Of a stretch of 64,000 nucleotides of DNA, positions 19,671 to 28,635 are shown one piece after another (position 1 is the first letter of the stretch; the number at the start of each line of letters is the position of its first letter). Under the pieces are notes generated by a model. That model ran no database searches, was not told the DNA's origin, and saw only the letters and a program-made list of their open reading frames with translations. A program made the translations under genes and the position numbers. The DNA is from Marivivens aquimaris (GTDB lineage: Bacteria; Pseudomonadota; Alphaproteobacteria; Rhodobacterales; Rhodobacteraceae), in the NCBI RefSeq assembly GCF_015220045.1, contig NZ_JADBGB010000001.1, positions 1,579,001-1,643,000 on the forward strand. The letters are read 5' to 3'.

Positions 19671-19727
19671 GATTTGTCCTTTCTCAAGGCACGCCCCGCA
19701 CCGCTGCGGGTCCGTATGTTTGTCATG

Positions 19728-19756
19728 GCTTTACCGCTAGGGCGGCAGGGGGTCAA
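19728..19756 (-). promoter_or_regulatory. Candidate promoter of the nuo operon
   Basis: On the minus strand TTGACC (19751-19756) and TAAAGC (19728-19733) are separated by exactly 17 bases. The -35 matches the consensus at 5 of 6 positions, the -10 at only 3. The predicted leader of about 50 bases includes a small hairpin, CCCGCA/TGCGGG (19695-19710). Confidence 0.4.
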
Positions 19757-19839
19757 CCAAGGCGCGGCTCCGGAGGGCCGGTTTTTGATCCCTAAACACA
19801 GATTCCTTGCCGGTAATCAGACATTAAGGAACAATTGCT

Positions 19840-20577
19840 ATGCTTTCGGCTCTAGTTTCGACGGAGCCCACCGAATTGCGAGTCTTTTATACCCTCCTCT
19901 CACCGCGCACACCAATGGCCACGATCGCCGCAGGGCTCTGCCTGCTGGCTTTGTTCATTTCTACGGTCGGCGGGGGCCATGCGATCACTCATATCTTCGG
20001 CGGAGGAGAGGTCGGTTGGCTGGTATTATGCGCCTTGACCGCCCTGCCCCTCGTCGCACTGGTGGTCTGGCAGCGCGCGACACACCTGCAACTGATCGAC
20101 CGGATGGAGTTGCTGTCCCGGACCGACCTGCTGACCCGTTTTCCCAACCGCCCCACGTTCGTGAAGCGCGCAGCAAAGGCGCTGACGCGGTCGACGGGCA
20201 CGATGTTACTGCTGAACGCCGACAATTTCAGACGGATCAATGATGAATACGGGCATACGGTGGGGGACATGTGCCTCGAAACGCTGGCCGAACATATCCG
20301 CGGCTTTACCCGTCACACCGACGAGATCGGACGGCTCGGCGGCGAAGAATTCGCGATCTTCATGCCGGGGTTATCGGTGGCGGATGCTGAGAAAGTGGCC
20401 AAGCGGCTGAGCGAAGGGACCGCGATCAACTGCGGATCGAGCCGCGTGCCCCTCACCTTTTCAGTCGGAATGACTCGCGCCGGCCCGCACACGACGCTGG
20501 ACGAGGCACTCAACGCGGCCGACTCGGCGCTGACCCGCGCCAAATCCGAAGGGCGCGCGTGCTACAGGGCCGCTTAG
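19840..20577 (+). CDS. GGDEF-domain protein, putative diguanylate cyclase
   Basis: A 245-aa protein with two N-terminal transmembrane helices (about residues 25-50 and 58-77) and a cytoplasmic GGDEF domain (about 90-245) that would make cyclic-di-GMP. The active-site loop is RLGGEEF and the product-inhibition I-site RHTD stands five residues before it, both intact. However, the metal-binding Asp of the usual DxDxF motif reads NADNF, so the first aspartate is Asn; activity may be weak or lost. RBS AAGGA lies 9 bases upstream. It diverges from the nuo operon and overlaps the next gene's stop by 4 bases. Confidence 0.85.
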   Translation: MLSALVSTEPTELRVFYTLLSPRTPMATIAAGLCLLALFISTVGGGHAITHIFGGGEVGWLVLCALTALPLVALVVWQRATHLQLIDRMELLSRTDLLTRFPNRPTFVKRAAKALTRSTGTMLLLNADNFRRINDEYGHTVGDMCLETLAEHIRGFTRHTDEIGRLGGEEFAIFMPGLSVADAEKVAKRLSEGTAINCGSSRVPLTFSVGMTRAGPHTTLDEALNAADSALTRAKSEGRACYRAA

Positions 20578-21059
20578 TCCTGCTTCCCGCGATAGGACCG
20601 GAAACGATGGCGATAGATCAGGTTCGGACGTTCGCCCTCGATCAGGTAGAACAGCGAAAGGCCGGAAAAGATGAGGATCACGAGCGTCAGAATACCGTAT
20701 TCGGGGCTCATGTTGCTCAGGTCCTTCAGCGTGCCGCCCAGAAGCTGGAGCAGGATGTTGAGGAAGATTTGAGCGGCAGCCAGCATAACCGCAATCGGTG
20801 CACGTATGGCCAATGTGATCGCAGTGAAAAGCGCGAGAAGCCCTTGGATCAGGCTCGTGACACCGCCCGCGACGAAAAAGCCATAGATGAAAGTGAAACC
20901 GATCAGCGCAAAGACCATGACGATCAGCCACAGCGCGAGGTTCAGGCGTCCTTGCGGATGGGCACGCGCCATTTCGGGCGTGACATGAACCCACTGCGCA
21001 CCGGTTTGCTTGTCCATCTTGCCGTATTCGAAACGGCCCTCTTCGGGCATCTTGGCCAT
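20574..21059 (-). CDS. Hypothetical inner-membrane protein
   Basis: A 161-aa protein with a hydrophilic N-terminus (about 40 residues), then three to four transmembrane segments (about 41-66, 68-110, 122-140) and a basic tail IYRHRFRSYRGKQD. I recognise no family. The N-terminal GAQWVHVTPEMARAHPQGRLN before the first helix is likely cytoplasmic. It converges with the GGDEF gene, sharing 4 bases at the stops. Confidence 0.7.
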   Translation of the reverse strand: MAKMPEEGRFEYGKMDKQTGAQWVHVTPEMARAHPQGRLNLALWLIVMVFALIGFTFIYGFFVAGGVTSLIQGLLALFTAITLAIRAPIAVMLAAAQIFLNILLQLLGGTLKDLSNMSPEYGILTLVILIFSGLSLFYLIEGERPNLIYRHRFRSYRGKQD

Positions 21060-21129
21060 AGCGTCCTCTCGGTCTGTTGCCGCTATATCCGCGAATTACC
21101 CAGCACGATCAATGCGGCAATTCGAATCG

Positions 21130-21615
21130 TCATTCGACGCCGTAAGCGGACAGATCGAGCTTGCGGGTGTTCGTCCGCTCTTCTTGTGTGAGGGGGAATT
21201 TGCGCAGCATCATCTCGTAATTGAGCGCAACACGGGTGCCCCAGCCTTCGTGAACGGCAGACATCAGGCGGACGTGACCCTCCATCCATGTCTGGCGCGA
21301 GTAGTTATCGGCGCCGCATCCGAACCCGCCGCGCTTCGTGCGCATACGCGCCAGCAGTCCGGCTTTCTTGGCCGCGCGGGTCAGCTCTTCGGCGTCGCGC
21401 ACCAGCTTCACCGTCAGCTGCTCGACGAACAGAAACACCAGTTCGGCCCCATCCACAGTGCGCTGCGTATCGCGGAAGACGTAAGTAAACTCCGGCCCCT
21501 GCCCCAGCACATGGGGATCGGCGGGCGCGCAATCGGGAAGGCTGAAGTCGCTCTGGGCACAGTTCAGCTTCGCCAGATCGGCGCGGATTTCCTCCTCTAC
21601 CTCCTCACGGGTCAC
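21130..21615 (-). CDS. Hypothetical protein coupled to a DegT aminotransferase
   Basis: A 161-aa soluble protein starting at a GTG (21613-21615) that overlaps the stop of the aminotransferase gene (GTGA), so translation is coupled. It has no signal peptide or membrane segment. Sequence features: an acidic N-terminal helix (TREEVEEEIRADLAKLN), a middle part with FVEQLTVKLVRDAEELTRAAKKAG, and GFGCGADNYSRQTWMEGHVRLM. No family recognised. The tight coupling suggests a joint function with the aminotransferase. Confidence 0.7.
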   Translation of the reverse strand: MTREEVEEEIRADLAKLNCAQSDFSLPDCAPADPHVLGQGPEFTYVFRDTQRTVDGAELVFLFVEQLTVKLVRDAEELTRAAKKAGLLARMRTKRGGFGCGADNYSRQTWMEGHVRLMSAVHEGWGTRVALNYEMMLRKFPLTQEERTNTRKLDLSAYGVE

Positions 21616-22835
21616 TGGTCGGCGGCCTCCTGTTGCCAGACAGCGCTTACTTCGGCGCGAATGATACGGGCGATCATTGCACAATCATCGAGGGAAAAGG
21701 TCAACGGCAACCTGAGGTCCAGAATGCCGCTCAGCACGCGATCGGTGGCGGGCATCCGTTCGTAGGGCGCGTACTGCCAACTGTCGTAGCGAGAGGTAAA
21801 GCCCGTCGGCTCCGCCCCGCCGAACCATTTGATTTCGACCCCACGCTTGGCGCAGCGATCAACGACCTCTTTGATCTGGCGGGCATCCCAGTCGAGCAGC
21901 AGGAACTGGAAAGAAGACGCGACAAAGCCCTCTTCCTCTGGCCGTTCGATCAGCGACAGACCGGGGGTCGCCTTCAAGCCCGCTTCGACAACGCGATAAC
22001 GAGCGTTCCACTTGCCGCACTGCTCAGAGAGCCGACGCAACTGGGGCCGCAAGATCGCGGCGCGTAGGTTGTCCATCCGGCCGGAGATATTGGGCGTCTC
22101 GTACTTGATCCGCTTGAACGTCTCGGGCGGCGGCGCGGCGCGGTGGCGGTCGAACAGCATGTAGCTCCCCGACAGCATGATCGCGCGGGCCATCGCCTCG
22201 GCATCGTCAGAGACCAGAAGACCGCCCTCGCCCGAGTTCATGTGCTTGTAGGTCTGCGTCGAATAGCAGCCGAAATGTCCGAAGCGGCCCGAAGGCGTGC
22301 CGTTCCAGTTGGCCCCCATCGTGTGCGCGCAATCCTCGATCACGGTGACGCCAGCCGCGCCGCAGATGCGCATCAACTCGTCCATGTCGCAGATATGCCC
22401 GCGCATGTGGGAGAGCAGTAGGTACTTGGACCGGCTGACTTTGGCCCGTAGATCGTCGAGGTCGATGACCAGCCCTTCGGTCACGCCGACATAGATCGGG
22501 GTCGCACCGATCGAGGCAATCGCGCCCGGCACCGGGGCCAGAGTAAAGGCATTCGTCAGGACCGTATCGCCCGGTTTCACGCCCGAGGCGCGCATCGCCG
22601 TGGTCAGCGCGTAGCCGCCCGATGCGACGGCAAGGCAGTAGCGGGATCCGACCTGCGCGGCGAACTCCTCTTCCAACTGGGCCGCCTGAGCGATCTCGCC
22701 GTCGATCGTGTTATAGCGGTGCAAGCGACCGCTTTGCATGACCTCGATAGCGGCTGCGATGCCCTCATCGGGGATCGGCTCCTGCTGGGTGAATTTACCT
22801 TTGAAAATCTCGTCCATGGGCGGACGGTGGATCAT
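21612..22835 (-). CDS. DegT/DnrJ/EryC1/StrS-type aminotransferase
   Basis: A 407-aa PLP-dependent enzyme of the sugar aminotransferase family, which transaminates keto-sugars on nucleotide carriers. PLP-site features: CLAVASGGYALTTAM near residue 70 for phosphate binding, VIEDCAHTMGA near 165 (Asp that pairs with the pyridine N) and YSTQTYKHMNSGEGGLL near 192 with the Schiff-base lysine. ATG 22817 (MDEIFKGKF) is an alternative start. No nucleotide-sugar dehydratase is nearby, so the substrate is open. It might feed the nonulosonate locus at 30-41 kb, but that is only a guess. Confidence 0.85.
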   Translation of the reverse strand: MIHRPPMDEIFKGKFTQQEPIPDEGIAAAIEVMQSGRLHRYNTIDGEIAQAAQLEEEFAAQVGSRYCLAVASGGYALTTAMRASGVKPGDTVLTNAFTLAPVPGAIASIGATPIYVGVTEGLVIDLDDLRAKVSRSKYLLLSHMRGHICDMDELMRICGAAGVTVIEDCAHTMGANWNGTPSGRFGHFGCYSTQTYKHMNSGEGGLLVSDDAEAMARAIMLSGSYMLFDRHRAAPPPETFKRIKYETPNISGRMDNLRAAILRPQLRRLSEQCGKWNARYRVVEAGLKATPGLSLIERPEEEGFVASSFQFLLLDWDARQIKEVVDRCAKRGVEIKWFGGAEPTGFTSRYDSWQYAPYERMPATDRVLSGILDLRLPLTFSLDDCAMIARIIRAEVSAVWQQEAADQ

Positions 22836-22856
22836 CCGCCCGAGACGGTCAAGGGC

Positions 22857-23519
22857 TCAGCCGATCAGCCGCGCCGCAATTGCCGGAAGGTCGGAAAAAT
22901 CGTCCAGCAGAGCATCAGGCCCCAGCGCGGCGACCGACCGGCCAGCGGGCGAGAAGGTCACGAGCACCGACGGGACACCCGCCGCACGGGCGGTTTTGAA
23001 GTCCGTATCGGAATCGCCCACGAGCAGGCAACGCGCGGGATCTCCGCCCGCACGGCGGACCGCTTCGCGCAGCGGCTCGGGGTCGGGTTTGCGCACCGGC
23101 AGCGTGTCCGCGCCGATCAGCGAATGGAACTCGCTCAGCACGCCAAGCTGGGTCAGCACATCAATCGCCAGACCCTGCGGTTTGTTCGTGCAAATCGACA
23201 CCTTGAAACCCGCGTTCTTCAGTTCAGATACCGCCTGCATCGCATTCGGATAGAGCACCGTGTGGGTACAGACATCATTTCCGTAGGCCTCGAGCAGGAT
23301 CGGATACTGGCGGTCGATTTCCTCGGGCGGATGGCTTTGCGTGCGGGAAAACCCGAGCGTCAGCATCGCACGGCCGCCGCGCAGCGCCGTTCCTGCATCA
23401 GACACAGGATCGAGAACGTCGCCAAGGCCCAGACCGCGGAAGCAGTGGTTCGCCGCATTCACCAGATCGCGGCTCGTATCGGCCAGCGTTCCATCGAGGT
23501 CGAAAACTACTGTTGGCAT
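22857..23519 (-). CDS. gph: Phosphoglycolate phosphatase (HAD superfamily)
   Basis: A 220-aa HAD hydrolase; Gph removes phosphate from 2-phosphoglycolate formed by Rubisco oxygenation or DNA 3'-end repair. Motif I FDLDGTLADT is at residue 5, motif II in VSICTNKP near 112, the lysine of motif III in VRKPDPEP and motif IV LLVGDSDTDF near 170. The alpha-helical cap lies between residues 15 and 80. The start is ATG 23517-23519 (MPTVVFDLDG). Other small-phosphate substrates are possible. It diverges from glmU. Confidence 0.85.
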   Translation of the reverse strand: MPTVVFDLDGTLADTSRDLVNAANHCFRGLGLGDVLDPVSDAGTALRGGRAMLTLGFSRTQSHPPEEIDRQYPILLEAYGNDVCTHTVLYPNAMQAVSELKNAGFKVSICTNKPQGLAIDVLTQLGVLSEFHSLIGADTLPVRKPDPEPLREAVRRAGGDPARCLLVGDSDTDFKTARAAGVPSVLVTFSPAGRSVAALGPDALLDDFSDLPAIAARLIG

Positions 23520-23633
23520 GATGATCCTGTATTTTTTCCTAGGTGTAACGAACGGAAAGGTGATGTGAACCCCAAAACCTTGCGGTATGGGATGGCTGAC
23601 GCCATACACAGGCAAAATTATTTAGAGGCCGAT

Positions 23634-24989
23634 ATGAGCATTTCACTTATTGTTTTGGCTGCCGGCATGGGCACGCGCATGAACTCGGACACGCCGAAGG
23701 TTCTGCACGAAGTCGCCAGCGCCCCGCTCGTCGTACACGCCATGAAGGCCGGAGAGGCTCTGGACCCCGAACGCATCGTCGTTGTGACCGGAAACGGCGC
23801 GGAGCGCGTGGAGAAAGCCGTCAAGGATTGGAACCCCGATACTTCTGTCGCGCTTCAGGCCGAACAGCTCGGCACCGGCCACGCCGTGCTGCAAGCCCGC
23901 GAGGCACTGGACGGTTTCGAAGGCGATGTCTTTGTTCTTTACGGTGACACCCCGTTCATCACGACCGAAACGTTGGAAAAGATGCTCTGGGCGCGCCGCA
24001 CCCATGATGTCGTCGTTCTGGGCTTCGACGTGTTCGATCCGACCGTGCGCTATGGCCGTCTGGAAACCGAAGGCGACGATCTGAAAGCCATCGTGGAATT
24101 CAAGGACGCAACGGACGAACAACGCGCGATAACGCTTTGTAACTCCGGCGTTCTTTGCGCTGACGCCGTGACGCTGTTCGGCCTGCTGGACAAGGTTGGC
24201 AACGACAATGCCTCGGGCGAATACTACCTGACGGACGTCGTCGGCCTCGCCCGTGAGGATGGCCTCAACGCGACCGTTGTGCGCTGCCCCGAAGAGGAAA
24301 CGCTTGGCGTGAACACCCGCGCGGAACTCGCCCGCGCAGAGCTCATGTTCCAGACTGCGATGCGCACTGAGGCGATGGACAACGGCGTCACCATGCACGC
24401 GCCCGAGACCGTGATTTTCGCCCATGACACCGTCATCGGTCGCGACGCGATCATCGAGCCGAACGTGGTCTTCGGCCCCCGCGTCACCGTTGAATCCGGC
24501 GCCCGCATCCGCGCGTTCTCGCACCTCGAAGGGTGTCACGTCAGCCGCGGCGCGATGGTCGGTCCGTTCGCCCGCCTCCGCCCCGGTGCGGAGCTGAACG
24601 AGGACACGCACATTGGCAACTTCGTGGAGATCAAGAACGCCGTCATCGACGAAGGCGCGAAGGTGAACCATCTGTCTTATATCGGTGACGCCTCCATCGG
24701 TCGCCGCACCAACGTCGGCGCGGGCACGATCACCTGCAACTACGATGGCGTCTTCAAGCACAAGACCGTCATTGGCGCAGACGCCTTCATCGGCTCGGAC
24801 ACTATGTTGGTCGCCCCTGTGACCGTCGGCAACCGCGCCATGACCGCGACCGGCACCGTCGTGACCAAGGACATTCCCGACGACGCGATGGCCATCGGCC
24901 GCACCCGTCAGGAAAACAAAGCCGGTTTCGCAAGCAAACTTTTCGATATGCTGCTGGCAAAGAAAGCCAAGCAGACCAAAGGAGCCTGA
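23634..24989 (+). CDS. glmU: Bifunctional GlcN-1-P acetyltransferase / GlcNAc-1-P uridyltransferase
   Basis: A 451-aa enzyme for the last two steps to UDP-GlcNAc, precursor of peptidoglycan, LPS and of the NeuC substrate. The N-terminal pyrophosphorylase domain has LAAGMGTRMNSDTPKVLHEV and QLGTGHAVLQA; the C-terminal half is a left-handed beta-helix of hexapeptide repeats (from about residue 250) with the acetyltransferase region NHLSYIGDASIGRRTNVGAG. Start ATG 23634 follows GAGG by 6 bases. glmS begins one base after its stop, so they form an operon. Confidence 0.97.
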   Translation: MSISLIVLAAGMGTRMNSDTPKVLHEVASAPLVVHAMKAGEALDPERIVVVTGNGAERVEKAVKDWNPDTSVALQAEQLGTGHAVLQAREALDGFEGDVFVLYGDTPFITTETLEKMLWARRTHDVVVLGFDVFDPTVRYGRLETEGDDLKAIVEFKDATDEQRAITLCNSGVLCADAVTLFGLLDKVGNDNASGEYYLTDVVGLAREDGLNATVVRCPEEETLGVNTRAELARAELMFQTAMRTEAMDNGVTMHAPETVIFAHDTVIGRDAIIEPNVVFGPRVTVESGARIRAFSHLEGCHVSRGAMVGPFARLRPGAELNEDTHIGNFVEIKNAVIDEGAKVNHLSYIGDASIGRRTNVGAGTITCNYDGVFKHKTVIGADAFIGSDTMLVAPVTVGNRAMTATGTVVTKDIPDDAMAIGRTRQENKAGFASKLFDMLLAKKAKQTKGA

Positions 24990-24990
24990 T

Positions 24991-26808
24991 ATGTGTGGGA
25001 TCGTAGGAGTTCTGGGTAACCACGAAGCTGCACCTCTGCTAGTCGAGGCCCTGAAGCGGCTCGAATATCGCGGCTATGACAGCGCGGGCATCGCGACCGT
25101 CTGTGAAGGTCAGCTGGACCGCCGCCGCGCTGTCGGCAAGCTGGCGAACCTGTCGGACCTCTTGGTTCACGAACCGCTCGCGGGTAAGTCGGGCATCGGC
25201 CACACCCGTTGGGCCACGCACGGCGCAGCGACGATCGAAAACGCGCACCCGCACCGCTCGGGTCCGGTGGCTGTCGTCCACAATGGCATTATCGAGAACT
25301 TCCGCGAACTGCGCGAATTCCTCGCCAAGGCCGGTATGGGCCACGCGACCGACACGGACACGGAAACCGTGGCGATGCTGGCGCAATATTACCTCGATCA
25401 GGGCCTCGCCCCGCGCGAAGCTGCCAAGGAAACCATCGGCCGCCTCGAAGGCGCCTATGCGATCTGTCTGCTGTTCGAGGGCGAGAACGATCTGATGATC
25501 GCCGCCCGTCAGGGGTCCCCGCTGGCCATCGGTCACGGTGACGGCGAGATGTTCGTCGGCTCGGACGCTATTGCGCTGTCCCCACTGACCGACCGCATCA
25601 CCTACCTCGAAGAAGGTGACTGGGCGATCCTGACCCGCGAGACGCTTGAAATCCGTGATCTGAACGGCGAGCAGGTTTCTCGCGAGGTGAAGAAGGTCAG
25701 CATTGCAAATACCAACATCGATAAGGGCGGCTACAAGCACTTCATGGCGAAGGAAATCGCCGAACAGCCGACCGTTTCGACCGAGGTTCTGAACCATTAC
25801 ATCCGCCGCAACGAAATCATCCTGCCTGACGCGGGCCTCGATTTCACCGCGATCAACCGCCTGACTATGGTCGCTTGCGGCACCGCGTTCTACGCCTGCT
25901 ACGTCGCCAAATACTGGTTCGAGCAGGTCGCGGGCATTCCGGTCGAAATCGACGTGGCCTCCGAATTCCGCTACCGCGAGCCGCCGATCACCGACGGCAC
26001 CGTGGCACTGTTTGTGAGCCAGTCGGGCGAAACCGCCGATACCCTCGCCGCGCTGCGCTACTGTGCGGGCAAAGCGGACAAGATCGTTGCCGCCGTGAAC
26101 TCGACCGAAAGCTCCATCGCCCGCGAAAGCGATCTGGTGCTGCCGATCCTCGCAGGCGTCGAGGTCGGCGTTGCCTCGACCAAAGCGTTCACCAACCAGC
26201 TGATGACCCTCGCGGTTCTGGCGCTCGAAGCGGCCCGCCAACGTGGCCGTCTGAACGAAGAGCAACTGGCAGAGCGCATCGCCGCGCTCCGTTCGCTGCC
26301 GGGTCTGATGAACTCCGCCCTGACCATCGAAAGCCGCTGCGAGGCGCTCGCGCTGAAGCTGGCTGAGGCGAAGGACATCCTCTTCCTCGGTCGCGGCATC
26401 ATGTATCCGCTGGCTCTCGAAGGCGCGCTAAAGCTCAAGGAAATCAGCTACATCCACGCCGAAGCCTATGCGTCGGGCGAACTGAAGCACGGCCCCATCG
26501 CCCTCGTGGACAAGCACGTTCCGGTCATCGTCATGGCGCCGCGTGATGGCCTCTTCGACAAGACCATTTCCAACATGCAGGAAGTCATGGCGCGCGGTGG
26601 CCGCGTGCTGCTGATCTCTGACGCGAAGGGCATCGAAGAAGCCGGTGACGGCGTGTGGGAAAGCCTCGTCATGCCCGAGGTCGACCCGTTCCTATCGCCG
26701 ATCCTCTATGCGCTGCCCGCGCAGATGCTTGCTTACTATACGGCTGTCGCCAAAGGCACCGACGTGGACCAGCCGCGTAACCTCGCAAAGTCGGTCACGG
26801 TGGAGTAA
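24991..26808 (+). CDS. glmS: Glutamine--fructose-6-phosphate aminotransferase (isomerizing)
   Basis: A 605-aa enzyme making glucosamine-6-phosphate, the entry point to amino-sugar synthesis. The N-terminal class II glutaminase domain starts MCGIVGVLG with the catalytic Cys2; RGYDSAG and GHTRWATHG follow. Two SIS sugar-isomerase domains fill the second half (CGTAFYACYVAKYW, SQSGETADTLAALR), and the C-terminus LAKSVTVE is the conserved family end. No leader RNA or ribozyme element is visible in the single base between glmU and glmS. Confidence 0.98.
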   Translation: MCGIVGVLGNHEAAPLLVEALKRLEYRGYDSAGIATVCEGQLDRRRAVGKLANLSDLLVHEPLAGKSGIGHTRWATHGAATIENAHPHRSGPVAVVHNGIIENFRELREFLAKAGMGHATDTDTETVAMLAQYYLDQGLAPREAAKETIGRLEGAYAICLLFEGENDLMIAARQGSPLAIGHGDGEMFVGSDAIALSPLTDRITYLEEGDWAILTRETLEIRDLNGEQVSREVKKVSIANTNIDKGGYKHFMAKEIAEQPTVSTEVLNHYIRRNEIILPDAGLDFTAINRLTMVACGTAFYACYVAKYWFEQVAGIPVEIDVASEFRYREPPITDGTVALFVSQSGETADTLAALRYCAGKADKIVAAVNSTESSIARESDLVLPILAGVEVGVASTKAFTNQLMTLAVLALEAARQRGRLNEEQLAERIAALRSLPGLMNSALTIESRCEALALKLAEAKDILFLGRGIMYPLALEGALKLKEISYIHAEAYASGELKHGPIALVDKHVPVIVMAPRDGLFDKTISNMQEVMARGGRVLLISDAKGIEEAGDGVWESLVMPEVDPFLSPILYALPAQMLAYYTAVAKGTDVDQPRNLAKSVTVE

Positions 26809-27357
26809 ATGGCAAAACAGTTCGACAGCTTCGAAGACCACACCCGCAAGTACGCGGAAAAGCAGCACATGTTCTTTGTCGGCAGCGCCGATGTGGATGG
26901 ACGTGTGAATGTCTCGCCCAAGGGCAGCGACGCGATGCGTATCCTTGGCCCGAACCGCCTGATCTGGCGGAACCTCACCGGCTCGGGCAACGAGACGGCA
27001 GCGCACCTGCGCGGCGTCAACCGCATGACCGTGATGTGGTGCGGGTTCGAAACCCAGCCACTGATCCTGCGCGCCTACGGCTCGGCCAAGACGATCCACC
27101 GCGACGATGCGGAGTGGACGGAGCTCGACGCGTACTTCACACCGCACGTCGGGGCGCGCCAGATCTATGACATGACCGTGGAGATGGTGCAGACCTCCTG
27201 CGGCTATGCCGTCCCCTACTTCGACTTCAAGGGTCAGCGCGACACGCTGGACAAATGGAGCGAAACCAAGGGCCCAGAAGGCATTCACGATTACTGGGAG
27301 GAAAAGAACCTCCTGACGATCGACAACAAAGACACCGGAATGAAAGAACACCTCTGA
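26809..27357 (+). CDS. Pyridoxamine 5'-phosphate oxidase family protein
   Basis: A 182-aa protein with a split-barrel flavin-binding fold: FVGSADVDGRVNVSPKGSD near residue 24, RNLTGSGNETAAHL near 60 and MTVMWCGFETQPLILRAYG near 78 are typical of the PNPOx-like general-stress/oxidoreductase branch and differ from true PdxH. Cofactor could be FMN or F420; substrate unknown. Its ATG follows the glmS stop directly (TAAATG) and its own stop overlaps the GNAT gene by one base. Confidence 0.85.
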   Translation: MAKQFDSFEDHTRKYAEKQHMFFVGSADVDGRVNVSPKGSDAMRILGPNRLIWRNLTGSGNETAAHLRGVNRMTVMWCGFETQPLILRAYGSAKTIHRDDAEWTELDAYFTPHVGARQIYDMTVEMVQTSCGYAVPYFDFKGQRDTLDKWSETKGPEGIHDYWEEKNLLTIDNKDTGMKEHL

Positions 27358-27950
27358 TGTGGCCACAACCTGTCACGCTTCGCGGCACGCACGTCGTGCT
27401 GGCACCCCTGTCGCGCGACCATGCTGACGATATCCGCGAAGCCGTGGCAGACGGTGAGCTTTGGAACCTGTGGTACACCGCTATTCCGACCGTCGAAGGC
27501 GTCGACGCAGAGATCGAACGTCGCCTGTCGCTCAAAGACGCGGGCGCAATGCTGCCGTTCACCATCTGCACGCCCGATGGCAAGGCCGTCGGCATGACGA
27601 CCTACATGAACATCGACGCGGGCAACCGCCGTCTGGAAATCGGTCACACATTCTATCGCAAGGCCGTCCAGCGCGGCCCGATGAACACCGAAGCCAAGCG
27701 TCTGCTTCTGGGTCACGCGTTCGAGGAACTGGACTGCATCGCGGTCGAATTCCGCACCCACTTCATGAACCACCAGAGCCGCGCGGCCATCGAACGCCTC
27801 GGCGCAAAGCTCGATGGCATCCTGCGGTCGCACCAGATCGGCAAGGACGGCATGATCCGCGATACGGTGGTCTATTCGATCCTGAACCACGAATGGCCGA
27901 CGATCCGTCAGCACCTCACCTACAAACTGGAAAAGCCGCGTGATGCATAA
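27357..27950 (+). CDS. GNAT family N-acetyltransferase
   Basis: A 197-aa RimJ/RimL-like acetyltransferase: TLRGTHVVLAPLSRDHADDI at the N-terminus, GMTTYMNIDAGNRRLEIGHTFYR in the middle strands and the acetyl-CoA segment around TEAKRLLLGHAFEELDCIAV, followed by THFMNHQSRAAIERLGAK, the usual RimJ/L ending. It may acetylate an amine on a protein or small molecule. Start ATG 27357 overlaps the previous stop as TGATG. It forms a compact run with its neighbours. Confidence 0.85.
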   Translation: MWPQPVTLRGTHVVLAPLSRDHADDIREAVADGELWNLWYTAIPTVEGVDAEIERRLSLKDAGAMLPFTICTPDGKAVGMTTYMNIDAGNRRLEIGHTFYRKAVQRGPMNTEAKRLLLGHAFEELDCIAVEFRTHFMNHQSRAAIERLGAKLDGILRSHQIGKDGMIRDTVVYSILNHEWPTIRQHLTYKLEKPRDA

Positions 27951-28635
27951 GACCCTGATCATCCGCCTGCGCGCCCTTGGCGAGCCTGCCGACGTGCCCG
28001 AGCTGAAAGCCTATCACAAAACGAACCGCGATGTTCTGGCTGTGAAGGTGCCGCTGCTGTCGGACATCGCGAAGGAAATCCGCGAACAGGTCACGCTCGA
28101 AGAGCGTCTGGAAATCTGTCAGGGCCTTTGGGAATCGAACATTCACGAGGCCCGCATTCTGGCGGCCAAGATGCTGGAACAGGCGCGCATCCGTCCCGAG
28201 GACGACGGCGCGTGGGAACTGATCAAATCGTGGGTGCCTGACTTCGACGGCTGGGCGATTGCCGATCACGTCAGCAAAGCGGGCGAAAAGCGCCTCGTCG
28301 CCGATCCGTCTCGCATCGACGATCTGGAAGCGTGGACGACCTCGGATCACATTTGGACCAAGCGGGCCGCGCTCGTGATGACGCTGCCTTGGACCAAGAT
28401 CAAGTTCCCGAAGGACGAAGACATCGCCATCCGCGAGCGCGTTCTGGGCTGGGCGGCGGGCTATGTCGAGGATCGCGACTGGTTCATCCAGAAGGCTATC
28501 GGCTGGTGGCTTCGCGATCTGTCGAAGCGCGACCCTGAGCGGGTGCGCGCATTTATCGACGAGCACGGGCAAGACATGAAAGCCTTTGCCCGCAAGGAGG
28601 CTCTGCGCCTGATCAAAAAAGATCAGCCCGCGTAA
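27943..28635 (+). CDS. DNA alkylation repair protein, AlkD-like
   Basis: A 230-aa all-helical protein of HEAT-like repeats resembling AlkD 3-methyladenine/7-methylguanine glycosylases: WESNIHEARILAAKML, WVPDFDGWAIADHVS, DHIWTKRAALVMTL and DRDWFIQKAIGWWLRDLSK, the last matching the family's active-site helix region. These enzymes excise N-alkylated bases without base flipping. ATG 27943 is chosen; a GTG one codon earlier is possible. It overlaps the GNAT gene by 8 bases and converges with the lipoprotein gene, overlapping it by 13 bases. Confidence 0.8.
   Translation: MHKTLIIRLRALGEPADVPELKAYHKTNRDVLAVKVPLLSDIAKEIREQVTLEERLEICQGLWESNIHEARILAAKMLEQARIRPEDDGAWELIKSWVPDFDGWAIADHVSKAGEKRLVADPSRIDDLEAWTTSDHIWTKRAALVMTLPWTKIKFPKDEDIAIRERVLGWAAGYVEDRDWFIQKAIGWWLRDLSKRDPERVRAFIDEHGQDMKAFARKEALRLIKKDQPA

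Noticed and set aside
21612..22835. DegT aminotransferase as a member of the nonulosonate locus (LegC/PseC)
   Set aside because: It is 8 kb away, separated by glmU-glmS, moaA and others, and has no dehydratase or acetyltransferase partner; only a possible link is noted.
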